From Reyranella humidisoli (GTDB lineage: Bacteria; Pseudomonadota; Alphaproteobacteria; Reyranellales; Reyranellaceae): a stretch of 64,000 nucleotides of DNA. Below, piece by piece: positions 56,749 to 63,884 of this stretch. How positions within the stretch are numbered: position 1 is the stretch's first letter; the number at the start of each line of letters is the position of its first letter. The stretch lies in contig NZ_JAHOPB010000001.1 of assembly GCF_019039055.1 (NCBI RefSeq), forward strand, positions 1,550,001 through 1,614,000, read 5' to 3'. The notes under the pieces are model-generated. The model was not told where the DNA came from. It saw only the letters and a list, made by a program, of their open reading frames with translations, and searched no databases. The translations under genes and the position numbers were made by a program.

Positions 56749-58524
56749 CTATGCGATCTTGAGCTTGGTGAGCCGGGCATTGCGCTCGCCGAGTACCACC
56801 GTCGTGAAGTGCTCGATCGCCTTCGTGGCGCAGAGACGGGCATAAAACTTCTCGGTCGTCGTCTGCCACTTGTGGCCCAGCATCACCTTGGGCACGCCAA
56901 AGTCGCCGGGATGAGCGTCGAGGTAGATCATCGTGCCGATATGGCGAAACAAGTGGACGTTGACGTCGAGGTCCAAACGGCGGCGGATCGTTCGCTTAAC
57001 GAGGTCGGCCACCATGCACCGGCCTTTCGGCGTGCCGTCGGTCCGTAGGAACAGCATGTTGGTCGCCTTCGCCTTCAGGAGCGGCCTGCACTTCGCCATA
57101 TAGAACTGCAGAAGAGCGATCGTCTGCTTCTGCAACGAGAAGCGCAGCGGCTGTTTGTTCTTGACCTCATCCTGCTCGATCAGGATGTGCCACTTGTTGT
57201 CCTTGGTGGGCGCGACCGGCCAGAAATGCTTCGACAAATCCAGGTGCGCAAGGTTCTTGCGCCGCACCATAGTCGCGAGCAGAAGCTCGATGGCAACGGC
57301 TGCCATCATCTCCGTTGCGTCTTCTACCGTGATTGCCTTCTTCTTCTTGATCTCGGACAGAATCCGGTACGGCAGGTAAAGGAACTCGTTCACGACCTCT
57401 GGGCTCGAGAATTGATCGAGCTTCTTCATGTTCTTGTCGCTAAATTCCGCGGGCCCCAGCTCGCGTTCGATAAAGTCGAAGATTTCTCCGCGTATGGCGT
57501 CGCGTACGGCTTCGCCGGGGTGGACGTAGTTGTCGGCCATAGAGAGCCAGGCGGCTGCCATGTTCAGATGGTCCTTCAGGAACTTGTCACCGGCGCGCGC
57601 GCGCTGCCAGTTCAGGCCCTCCTTCAGCCAGTGGATGTCGAGCAACGCCGACAGGTTGACGATTGCGGCAGGGCTGCGGCCAGCGTGGACCTGGGCGGAG
57701 GCCGTTCGCCACGCCACCTCCCGGTAGCGGACCAGGGTGTCCGGCCGAAGCTGCTTGGCGGCCGTCGTGTCGAAGATGTTCTTGGCTGGTTTGCCCGACA
57801 ACTCCAAGTAAGTACCGATGTCGGACCAAAACGACGAGGGGAGAAGATCCCGAGGGATGCTCCACGTCCTCGGATTGGTGAGGCTCGGGAACTCGGGCAG
57901 TGGCCAGTCCGGGATCGTCCTGCGCGCGGCGTTCGACGTCCGCAAGGCCTTCTGCAGCGTGGCGCGCGGGTTCTTGAACGTCGAGTGGTTCAAGGTCTCG
58001 TCGGCGAATTCATGCCAGACCGCCAACGTGACCTCCGGCGGGTCGATGCGGCGCGCGGAGCAGAATTTGGCGAGCGTGCTCAGGCCCTGGATTTCATCCT
58101 GGCTCGGAAGAGACCGAGCAAGTTCTGTCCAGGCGTGCCTCGTGACGCCCCCGCGACGAGTCCCGACAGCCAAGATGCCGGCACGAACAAGTACTCGATT
58201 GAGAAGCGTAACGACGCCGGAGCGATGACGCCTGTTCTTCAGTTTTCGAATTTTCTGGATGCGATCGTCAACCAGGTGACGCACCTCCAGCGGGATCGTT
58301 GACAGCGGAGTGTCGTCGATCCTGCCCAGCCATCTGATCGCAGAACATTCATTATTATGTTGGTTGCGCGTTCGGGTTGGATCGGCCCGGACCCAGTCGA
58401 GAAGGTCCCGCGCCGTATCCAGGCGCGGGATGGACGGCTTCGCAGTAGCGATCGCGAGTTGGTGGACGGTCTCGAAAGCCTCGAAGGCGTCGAGCGGGTC
58501 GAACTGATCTTCATCGTTGGACAT
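56749..58524 (-). CDS. Large tyrosine recombinase, first of a tandem pair
   Basis: 591 residues. The N-terminal 380 residues are a helical DNA-binding region unlike typical phage integrases. In the C-terminal core, ELLLATMVRRKNLAHLDLSKHF holds the first Arg, NVHLFRHIGTMIYLDAHPGDF the HxxR box, and VMLGHKWQTTTEKFYARL the last His and Tyr. Size and core suit the TnpB-like member of two-recombinase systems. All catalytic residues are present. Confidence 0.87.
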   Translation of the reverse strand: MSNDEDQFDPLDAFEAFETVHQLAIATAKPSIPRLDTARDLLDWVRADPTRTRNQHNNECSAIRWLGRIDDTPLSTIPLEVRHLVDDRIQKIRKLKNRRHRSGVVTLLNRVLVRAGILAVGTRRGGVTRHAWTELARSLPSQDEIQGLSTLAKFCSARRIDPPEVTLAVWHEFADETLNHSTFKNPRATLQKALRTSNAARRTIPDWPLPEFPSLTNPRTWSIPRDLLPSSFWSDIGTYLELSGKPAKNIFDTTAAKQLRPDTLVRYREVAWRTASAQVHAGRSPAAIVNLSALLDIHWLKEGLNWQRARAGDKFLKDHLNMAAAWLSMADNYVHPGEAVRDAIRGEIFDFIERELGPAEFSDKNMKKLDQFSSPEVVNEFLYLPYRILSEIKKKKAITVEDATEMMAAVAIELLLATMVRRKNLAHLDLSKHFWPVAPTKDNKWHILIEQDEVKNKQPLRFSLQKQTIALLQFYMAKCRPLLKAKATNMLFLRTDGTPKGRCMVADLVKRTIRRRLDLDVNVHLFRHIGTMIYLDAHPGDFGVPKVMLGHKWQTTTEKFYARLCATKAIEHFTTVVLGERNARLTKLKIA

Positions 58525-58663
58525 GGGGTGCCTTGGGGTGACAGGAGCGGACGGGGGGACGAATTAACGGGAGTGATACACGAAGAAGTTTATTTGATTG
58601 TTTGAACACACAGCCGTTAACGGCGTGACTGTGCATGACAGGAGCGGCCTACAAAGGACTGCT

Positions 58664-58873
58664 TTAGCTGTACTTTTTCTTCGCGATCAGCATCGCAAGA
58701 TCGGGCTCCGAGACGCGCAGAGCGCGACCAAACTTGCAGGCCGGCAATTGGCTGTCCGCGATCCAGCGACGGACTTCCCGGACGCTGAAGTTAGTGATGT
58801 CGGAAACCTGCTTTACCGTCAGCAGCTTTGGGATCTTCGACGGCGAGGGCGGCTGATTGGAATTCGTTGACAT
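58664..58873 (-). CDS. Small HTH protein, excisionase-like
   Basis: 69 residues. LLTVKQVSDITNFSVREVRRWIADSQLPACKFGRALRVSEPDLAMLI is a complete MerR-type/excisionase helix-turn-helix with wing. It is 139 bases upstream of the tandem recombinases on the same strand, in the position of a directionality factor or regulator. Confidence 0.8.
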   Translation of the reverse strand: MSTNSNQPPSPSKIPKLLTVKQVSDITNFSVREVRRWIADSQLPACKFGRALRVSEPDLAMLIAKKKYS

Positions 58874-59243
58874 GGCATGCCTCCTGTCGCCGTCCTGTCC
58901 CGGACATGGACGGGTGCGGCGTGTAGGTCAGGAGTAGTCGGGGAAGTGGAGGTCGGGTATGTAGTTCAGCCGAACTGGCAGCTCTCTGCTGCCGCACGTC
59001 GGTCACCGCGATCGGCGCGTGTGAGCAACCAAGACGCTCGGCCCGAGCGTCAAACTCCGAAGCGCCTACTCGGCGGCGTTATTGGTTCTACAGATTGCAG
59101 AGATCTGCGCGAAAGTGCGTGAACGAGCAGGGCCCTTTAGCAAGTAGTCGATGGCGCCGGCACGTTCCTGCGGCGGAAACCCCAAGCGTCCTTCTCGGAG
59201 CATCGCGCCACAGCAACAGCTAAATCATATGGAGAAACCGGGC
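58874..59243. other. No supported gene
   Basis: 370 bases between the HTH gene and the next gene. Short frames on both strands lack ribosome-binding sites and protein-like composition. It probably includes the promoter for the HTH-recombinase genes, but I cannot define it. Confidence 0.5.
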
Positions 59244-59537
59244 TCAGTCGTCCTCATCTTCGTCGTCCTCGTCCTCCAAGATATGCCCATACAGCTCGCG
59301 TATTGGCCGACTGCCGAGGTCTGCCGATTGCTCTAACGTCAGCTCTGGACTGAATATGTGGTTTACGCGTCGGATTTCGATCAGCTGAACCGTGTCCCAG
59401 TGCGGCCCGCGCTCGATCCTGTCATGAAGATCTTCGATCTCTTCCAGGTACATCTCAACGTCGAGAGTTCCAGCGCTGGTTTTGTAGTACGCTACCGCGT
59501 GCCACCGGGCGAGATTGCTCAATGCGTCGTCTGACAT
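59244..59537 (-). CDS. Small acidic protein of unknown function
   Basis: 97 residues from an ATG with aggag 7 bases upstream; the frame extends upstream but without a signal. ALSNLARWHAVAYYKTSAGTL, then a helical part, ending with a run of Asp/Glu (ILEDEDDEDEDD). The acidic tail suggests interaction with a basic partner or nucleic acid mimicry, which is speculation. No family is recognised. Confidence 0.6.
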   Translation of the reverse strand: MSDDALSNLARWHAVAYYKTSAGTLDVEMYLEEIEDLHDRIERGPHWDTVQLIEIRRVNHIFSPELTLEQSADLGSRPIRELYGHILEDEDDEDEDD

Positions 59538-59713
59538 AGTGTTTCTCCTCAGCCTTGCCTCATGCACCCGATTGTCCCGGCACGACCAACTGAGTAGCCG
59601 AGATTGGCAGAACGCCAAGTGAAATCTCTGACGTTCGTAAAGTGCACACCTGTATGTATTATCGCTTACACTTGGCGCTTCCTTAGGGTGGTCGTCGGTC
59701 CAGCGACGGGCTC

Positions 59714-59729
59714 GTGCAATCAATTGCAC
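59714..59729. promoter_or_regulatory. 16-base palindrome, candidate operator copy 1
   Basis: gtgcaatcaattgcac. The copy at 62925-62940 is its exact reverse complement (gtgcaattgattgcac), i.e. the same duplex site. Half-sites gtgcaat/attgcac with a two-base centre suit a dimeric repressor. It lies upstream of the minus-strand gene at 59537. Confidence 0.6.
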
Positions 59730-59753
59730 GAACCCCTTTTGTCAACGAGGCGA

Positions 59754-59945
59754 TCAGCGATGCCGTGCGCGGTACGCATCGATTGCCGCGTCATACTCGG
59801 CGCGCTCTGCAGGACTTAGTTTGGCGTAGCCCTCTTCAACGACGAGGATGCCTGTCTGCTCGTAAGCATAGATCAATTCCGGACGTATGCCCGCTTGCTG
59901 CATGGCTTTCACGAGGCCCTTTTGAATTTTTGCTATTTTAGACAT
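59754..59945 (-). CDS. Small protein of unknown function
   Basis: 63 residues: MSKIAKIQKGLVKAMQQAGI then ELIYAYEQTGILVVEEGYAKL and a charged helical end (LSPAERAEYDAAIDAYRAR). No clear ribosome-binding site, but composition is protein-like and it fits the tight row of minus-strand genes. No family is recognised. Confidence 0.5.
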   Translation of the reverse strand: MSKIAKIQKGLVKAMQQAGIRPELIYAYEQTGILVVEEGYAKLSPAERAEYDAAIDAYRARHR

Positions 59946-60028
59946 TTGTAGAAATCCACTTCTGGAATGTAATGAAAGGCAGTTATGTCTCCCGCAGGTG
60001 AGCGCCTACGATGGGACACTGTTTTCCT

Positions 60029-60295
60029 TTAGAGCGTGGGATCCGCGCGGCGCGTGATTGAGAATTGACGCGGAGCCTCAATCAGCAAGCGGAGCCGGTG
60101 CCGCCCCGCCTCAGGCTCCAGACCAATCCAGATATTCGAGATGACTTCGGTCATGCGGCTGGAGTGGATAGTAGTTTTCAAGCCGGTTTCGACGATCAGG
60201 GTCGCGGCGTTGCGTCCGTCGATTGAGAGAATCGTCAGCCAATGATCGGCTATATCGATCACCTCGCCAACCTTGACGCCAAGAACCAGGGCCAT
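60029..60295 (-). CDS. CsrA-like RNA-binding protein with extra half repeat
   Basis: 88 residues. Residues 2-50 (ALVLGVKVGEVIDIADHWLTILSIDGRN ... TTIHSSRMTEVI) follow CsrA (LILTRRVGETLMIGDEV, VTVLGVKGNQ, VSVHREEI) over its whole length. The remaining 38 residues (RHRLRLLIEAPRQFSITRR) again resemble the second half of CsrA (NQVRIGINAPKEVSVHREE). So it looks like one CsrA unit plus a second partial one. The key CsrA RNA-contact arginines are only partly kept. CsrA binds GGA motifs in RNA; in this setting an RNA partner of the nearby reverse transcriptase is a tempting inference. Confidence 0.6.
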   Translation of the reverse strand: MALVLGVKVGEVIDIADHWLTILSIDGRNAATLIVETGLKTTIHSSRMTEVISNIWIGLEPEAGRHRLRLLIEAPRQFSITRRADPTL

Positions 60296-60324
60296 GATGA
60301 CCTCCAGATGTTTGTGTGAACGGG

Positions 60325-60720
60325 CTAGAGGTATTCAGCCGTTGGCGGCGCGCTAAAGCCGGCACTGATCCGGTTACGCCGGTCGGCCTGCTGCGCTTGG
60401 ACATCGATCCGTGCTCGAAGCTGTTCGAGGACTTTCGGCCGAAGCACGCCGACGGTCAGTAGTTGTCCGACCGGAACCCAGTGGGGCTCACCCGCAGTAG
60501 GGGGCCCGGTTCTGCGCCGGCCTGCGCGCGGGATTGCGAGCAGCGTGAGGCCGGCTTCTAGGCGTTGATTTTCGGTTTTCTCGGTTCGGGACTGGACGTG
60601 GAAGTAGGGCCAGTGCGGCGTGTAGGCGAACGCTACACGCGCTTTACGAACGGTGCTCTCGTCGAACGCTCGTATAGAGAGGGCAAACTCAATCGTCCCG
60701 TTGAAGGGTGGCGTCGTCAT
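60325..60720 (-). CDS. Protein of unknown function
   Basis: 131 residues. TIEFALSIRAFDESTVRKARVAFAYTPHWPYFHVQS suggests a beta/alpha start, then a basic proline-containing loop (PRAGRRRTGPP) and a charged helical C-terminus (VLEQLRARIDVQAQQADRRN). It begins just beside direct repeat R1 (right copy) and is 104 bases downstream of the reverse transcriptase stop. The start has a ttaggag sequence upstream. No family is recognised. Confidence 0.6.
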   Translation of the reverse strand: MTTPPFNGTIEFALSIRAFDESTVRKARVAFAYTPHWPYFHVQSRTEKTENQRLEAGLTLLAIPRAGRRRTGPPTAGEPHWVPVGQLLTVGVLRPKVLEQLRARIDVQAQQADRRNRISAGFSAPPTAEYL

Positions 60721-60726
60721 TTCAAT

Positions 60727-60786
60727 CTCCTAAGTGATTGAAAAGACGATGACTTTTACCGGCGAGGATGCAAGGAGAAGGCGCCG
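60727..60786 (+). repeat. Direct repeat R1, right copy
   Basis: ctcctaagtgattgaaaaga cgatgacttttaccggcgag gatgcaaggagaaggcgcc; matches the left copy at 55453-55518 in seven blocks. Same orientation, so a recombination between copies would excise the 5.3 kb that includes both tandem recombinases. Confidence 0.65.
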
Positions 60787-60824
60787 CGAGGCCGAAGAAA
60801 GTCAGCTCGCCCACAGCCAGTGCG

Positions 60825-62063
60825 TTAGCTGCCGGAGGTTCTTGCCTTGAAGGCCGTCTGCCACAGGAGCCCAAGCGACTCCGGCGTCGGTTGCCATAGC
60901 GGGAAAGACGCCGGCCACGCCTTGCGGTATTTACTCACGCGGCCCTTACCTGAGGCCGGATCGCCATCGAGGAACTTCTCGCGCGCCCTCGCGCTGAAGT
61001 GGTCGTAGGAACGCTTCGATGGATGGATGCGAATTCCGCCGCCGTAGTGGGCCGGCTTCTGGCGAAATCCATACTTTACGATGTTCACGCCCTCGCTGAT
61101 CGGACCGACATGATGTCGACCGATAGTCAGCGGGCCGGCAGGGCTGCTCTCAAGTGCAGAACGTAAGGCCTTGAATGACTCTCTGGCCTGTCCCAGGCCC
61201 TTGGCGCACACGGTGATGTCATCGCCGTAGATGACTGAACGGTGTGAAATGCCTGTCGCGCTGACCAGCGGTCCGAGGACTGCGCGCGACATGATGAGGG
61301 TAGAGGTCAACGACCCCTGGGGTAGGCCCTGCCGGGCCGCTGTATCGGTTTCGAAGGTGAAGTGGTCGTATATGTCGAGGGGGAAGCCGAACAATTCCTC
61401 CTTCCATTCGGGTGGCTGCTCGACCGTGTCCCCGTCCTGCACCAGGAGCACATTGCGCGTGACCTGGTGCGGGAGCGGGAGCAGCTGAACGAGCTTGTCT
61501 TGGTTGACGGACCTGAAGCAACTCCTGATGTCGACGGTAACTACATGGTCATACCCCTCGGTTTCGATCATTTCTTTCACGCGAAGCATCTGCGCGTCTG
61601 CTCCTCGACCACGCCGTAAGAAGTCGAAGTCACAAGGCGGGAGCCAGACATCGAGGATGTCGGCACAAAGTGTCTGGAGAGCACGGCGGGCGGGCCCGAA
61701 GTTCAGAACCAGCCGTGCGGGGCCTCCTGGGTTGTCTACTGCGACCTGTCGGATGACCTCGTCGATCCGCCGGTAGGGGTTGAGAAGGCCAGCCCTCACA
61801 TTCAGGACCGCCAGCGACTCGTAACGCCCCTCAGGCGTCGATCTCGCTGACCGAATTACTGCCGACAATCGGCCGGAGAACGAGCGCAAGATGCTCCGGG
61901 TGAGAGCTTCCGCACGACCATGGTCGCCTGCTGAGAGTGCGCTTGCGAGGCGGTGGAGCTGGTCCTGATGTCGCTCGGCCAGCTTTCTGACCCACGCCAG
62001 CTGGGCGCCGTCGAGCGCCATCGCCAGTGCGCGGCCCATAGTCGATCTGTTGATGCAGTTCAT
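60825..62063 (-). CDS. Stand-alone reverse transcriptase, class not assigned
   Basis: 412 residues. RT blocks in order: GPARLVLNFGPARRALQTLCADIL (fingers, about 114-137), FLRRGRGADAQML, motif A DHVVTVDIRSCFRSV with Asp178, motif B RQGLPQGSLTSTLI (249-257), motif C VIYGDDITV with YGDD at 279-282, and a thumb-like basic C-terminus. All three catalytic aspartates are present. No maturase, endonuclease or transposase domain is fused, so it is not a standard group II intron or retrotransposon protein; retron, DGR or unknown-group/defence RTs are the alternatives. Starts at an ATG that overlaps the HTH stop (TGATG). Confidence 0.85.
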   Translation of the reverse strand: MNCINRSTMGRALAMALDGAQLAWVRKLAERHQDQLHRLASALSAGDHGRAEALTRSILRSFSGRLSAVIRSARSTPEGRYESLAVLNVRAGLLNPYRRIDEVIRQVAVDNPGGPARLVLNFGPARRALQTLCADILDVWLPPCDFDFLRRGRGADAQMLRVKEMIETEGYDHVVTVDIRSCFRSVNQDKLVQLLPLPHQVTRNVLLVQDGDTVEQPPEWKEELFGFPLDIYDHFTFETDTAARQGLPQGSLTSTLIMSRAVLGPLVSATGISHRSVIYGDDITVCAKGLGQARESFKALRSALESSPAGPLTIGRHHVGPISEGVNIVKYGFRQKPAHYGGGIRIHPSKRSYDHFSARAREKFLDGDPASGKGRVSKYRKAWPASFPLWQPTPESLGLLWQTAFKARTSGS

Positions 62064-62299
62064 CACTCGCTACCCGCGTCTTGGAGTGGACCATTGCGGG
62101 TGGCGGCCAAGGCGAGAATGTCCGCGAGCCGGTAGTAGGTTCGAGTTCCAGAACCCTTCGTAATGCGCTCGGGCATTTTTCCGGCATCTTGCCAGCGATA
62201 CAAAGTCTGGCGGGAAACGCCGAGCACTTCGGCTGTCTCGTAGATGCAGAGGAGCCCCATTACGCGACGGAATGCGACCTGATGGTCTTTCTTGGTCAT
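62063..62299 (-). CDS. Helix-turn-helix protein coupled to the reverse transcriptase
   Basis: 78 residues. MGLLCIYETAEVLGVSRQTLYRWQDAGKMPERI is a MerR/excisionase-type HTH, then GTRTYYRLADILALA. The stop overlaps the RT start and the gene starts two bases after the previous stop, so three genes form one unit. Likely an autoregulator or a DNA-targeting partner. Confidence 0.72.
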   Translation of the reverse strand: MTKKDHQVAFRRVMGLLCIYETAEVLGVSRQTLYRWQDAGKMPERITKGSGTRTYYRLADILALAATRNGPLQDAGSE

Positions 62300-62301
62300 C
62301 T

Positions 62302-62682
62302 TCACGAGCGCCCACCCAAAACGGATGTGACAGTCTTGCGCTGCTGATTGCAGAGGTCGCGTGCGTCGCCCCCTGGACCGACGCGACCTGTCGTTAAGCA
62401 TGCGCACCGGGTTGGTGACGCTATTTCCCTGACTTCGATGGCTACGGGAGTCGCGCTGTCGGCTGCACGATACGCAAGGAAACGCGCGAGAACTTCTTGC
62501 GCATCGTCGAAGGCCTGCTCGACGGCTGCGGGGGTGGGAAGCCCGCCTGAAGCCCAGGACTTCAGCGCCCCCAGTACAGCGCGGCGTTGCACAGCTGCGT
62601 CCAGAGGCTCGCGCCGGTCATCCAGCATCGCCATGAGCAAGAGCACGGCGTTCGACAATGGAGTGGTCTGAAAATTGTTCAC
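62302..62682 (-). CDS. Protein of unknown function upstream of HTH-RT
   Basis: About 126 residues from a GTG preceded by aggag; a longer frame upstream (to 62793) is possible. TTPLSNAVLLLMAMLDDRREPLDAAVQRRAVLGALKSW and AVEQAFDDAQEVLARFLAYRA are two helical segments; the end (TRCACLTTGRVGPGGDARDL) is basic with two cysteines. First gene of the RT unit. No family is recognised. Confidence 0.55.
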   Translation of the reverse strand: MNNFQTTPLSNAVLLLMAMLDDRREPLDAAVQRRAVLGALKSWASGGLPTPAAVEQAFDDAQEVLARFLAYRAADSATPVAIEVREIASPTRCACLTTGRVGPGGDARDLCNQQRKTVTSVLGGRS

Positions 62683-63154
62683 GGGCGCTCCTGGTGTCAC
62701 TGCGCTGTGGGCGCTTTTCGGAGCATTCAAGCAGTAGCCGAGATGCAGCCGATAGGGAGAGAAATCTGAACGCATTGCGAAATTGGCAATCAAACGAATA
62801 TTTTCGTCTGCGCAGGTGCGCAGGTGCGCTGGAGAGCGGCGTCGGCGCTGGGGATTGTATGATCATTACGTATGGCTTCCCGTGCGCTGCCACCGGGTTG
62901 CTGAATCAGCGCGTGATTGGCCTTGTGCAATTGATTGCACGGCAATTCGACAGCGGCCGGCGGCAAGTCATCTGCACGGGTCGGGGGCTGGATGCAGGAC
63001 TAGTTGGCGGGCAAGCGATTCCAAGTATCTATTCGGCCTGCTACGGAGCCGGCGAAGCACTTCGTCGCGGCAGCGGGTGGTAGAGTAAGAAGACGACGGA
63101 CGCAGAGCCCCACAAGGTGGCCTGATCGGAATGAGCGAGTGGGGTCGAGGATCC
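62683..63154. other. Intergenic region between RT unit and helicase fragment
   Basis: About 470 bases. It holds an 8-base tandem repeat (gcgcaggt twice plus gcgc, 62810-62829) and the second 16-base palindrome (62925-62940). It is the divergent upstream region of the RT unit (minus) and the helicase remnant (plus), so promoters are expected here, but I see no definite boxes. Could also hide a non-coding RNA for the RT. Confidence 0.5.
62925..62940. promoter_or_regulatory. 16-base palindrome, candidate operator copy 2
   Basis: gtgcaattgattgcac, the exact reverse complement of the site at 59714-59729. It lies about 240 bases upstream of the first gene of the RT unit. Two copies flanking one gene block suggest one regulator controlling both units. 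Confidence 0.6.
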
Positions 63155-63396
63155 ATGAAGGCGACAATCGAACCGGGAAGTTTTGTCGAGCTGCGGGGCC
63201 GTCCCTGGCTGGTCGAGGAAGTTCAAGGTGAACTGACCGACCTGCAGACCCCAAACCTTTCCTGCATTGCCGATAATGCTCAGGGGGAGCGGCTTGAAGT
63301 TCTCTGGGATGCTGAAATCGGGGCCGTCTTGCTCGATGAGGATGGCTGGCGGCATGTCGGTGCCGGCCTTCCTGATCGTGCGGAAGTGCTAGCCGC
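63155..63396 (+). pseudogene. N-terminal fragment of a SNF2-type helicase (DrmD-like)
   Basis: 81 codons open with MKATIEPGSFVELRGRPWLV, then LSCIADNAQGERLEVLWDAE. This resembles the N-terminus of large SNF2 helicases, including the DISARM component DrmD, which run to about 1000 residues. The helicase motor would begin well after this point. The frame ends in ALAA-stop where the IS fragment starts. The family call rests on memory of such proteins and is tentative. Confidence 0.55.
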
Positions 63397-63790
63397 CTAG
63401 CTGCTCACGTCCATCCCGATCAGCCCGTAGGCCCGGCGCTGGCTTACCCCGTGGAACCGTTGCACGTGGTCCACTGCCCGCCGCCGAACGGCGGGCCTCA
63501 GAACTTCCCCGAGGCGATATCCCTCAGTGCCGCATTGTCGAGCATCGCTTCGGCCAGCAGCTTCTTCAGCCAGCGGTTTTGCCTCTTCCAGCCGCCGTAG
63601 CCGCTTGGCGTCCGAGACCTGCATCCCGCCATACCTGCTCCGCCAGTGGTACAGCGTCGCCTCGCTGATCCCGTGCTGGCGGCACAAATCCGCATGCTTC
63701 GCCCCCGCATTGTGCAGCTTCAGGATCTCGATGATCTGCTCTTCGCTAAACCGCTTCCGCTTTATGTCCGTTCTGCTCGAACGGACTCAA
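63397..63790 (-). mobile_element. IS3-family insertion sequence remnant
   Basis: Minus strand. An orfA product is readable: KRKRFSEEQIIEILKLHNAG, LCRQHGISEATLYHWRSRYGG (HTH), then RLRRLEEA. An extra A in gcaaaacc shifts the frame, after which NRWLKKLLAEAMLDNAALRDI and ASGKF-stop follow. The head of orfB (VLRPAVRRRAVDHVQRFHGVSQRRAYGLIG) is cut at MDVSS by the junction with the helicase fragment. No orfA ATG remains (ATA in its place). The right end near 63790 is estimated. Confidence 0.75.
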
Positions 63791-63884
63791 CAGTACTACG
63801 TGAGAGTTTCAGCAGAGCAGGTCACCGGGTGCGCGCGCCCCGTCGATCAATGATCGCTCGCGCCCCTGATGATAGCCCGTTCGG

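Noticed and set aside
55453..60786. Diversity-generating retroelement template/variable repeat pair for the RT
   Set aside because: Differences between the two repeat copies are not concentrated at adenines, and neither copy lies at the 3' end of a target-like gene.
62658..63083. 141-codon plus-strand frame upstream of the helicase fragment
   Set aside because: It overlaps the GTG start region of the RT unit, has no ribosome-binding site, and its composition is not protein-like.
60721..63154. Retron msr-msd RNA next to the reverse transcriptase
   Set aside because: I could not find a long inverted repeat with a priming-guanosine arrangement in either flanking region. Absence by eye is not proof, so the RT is left unclassified.
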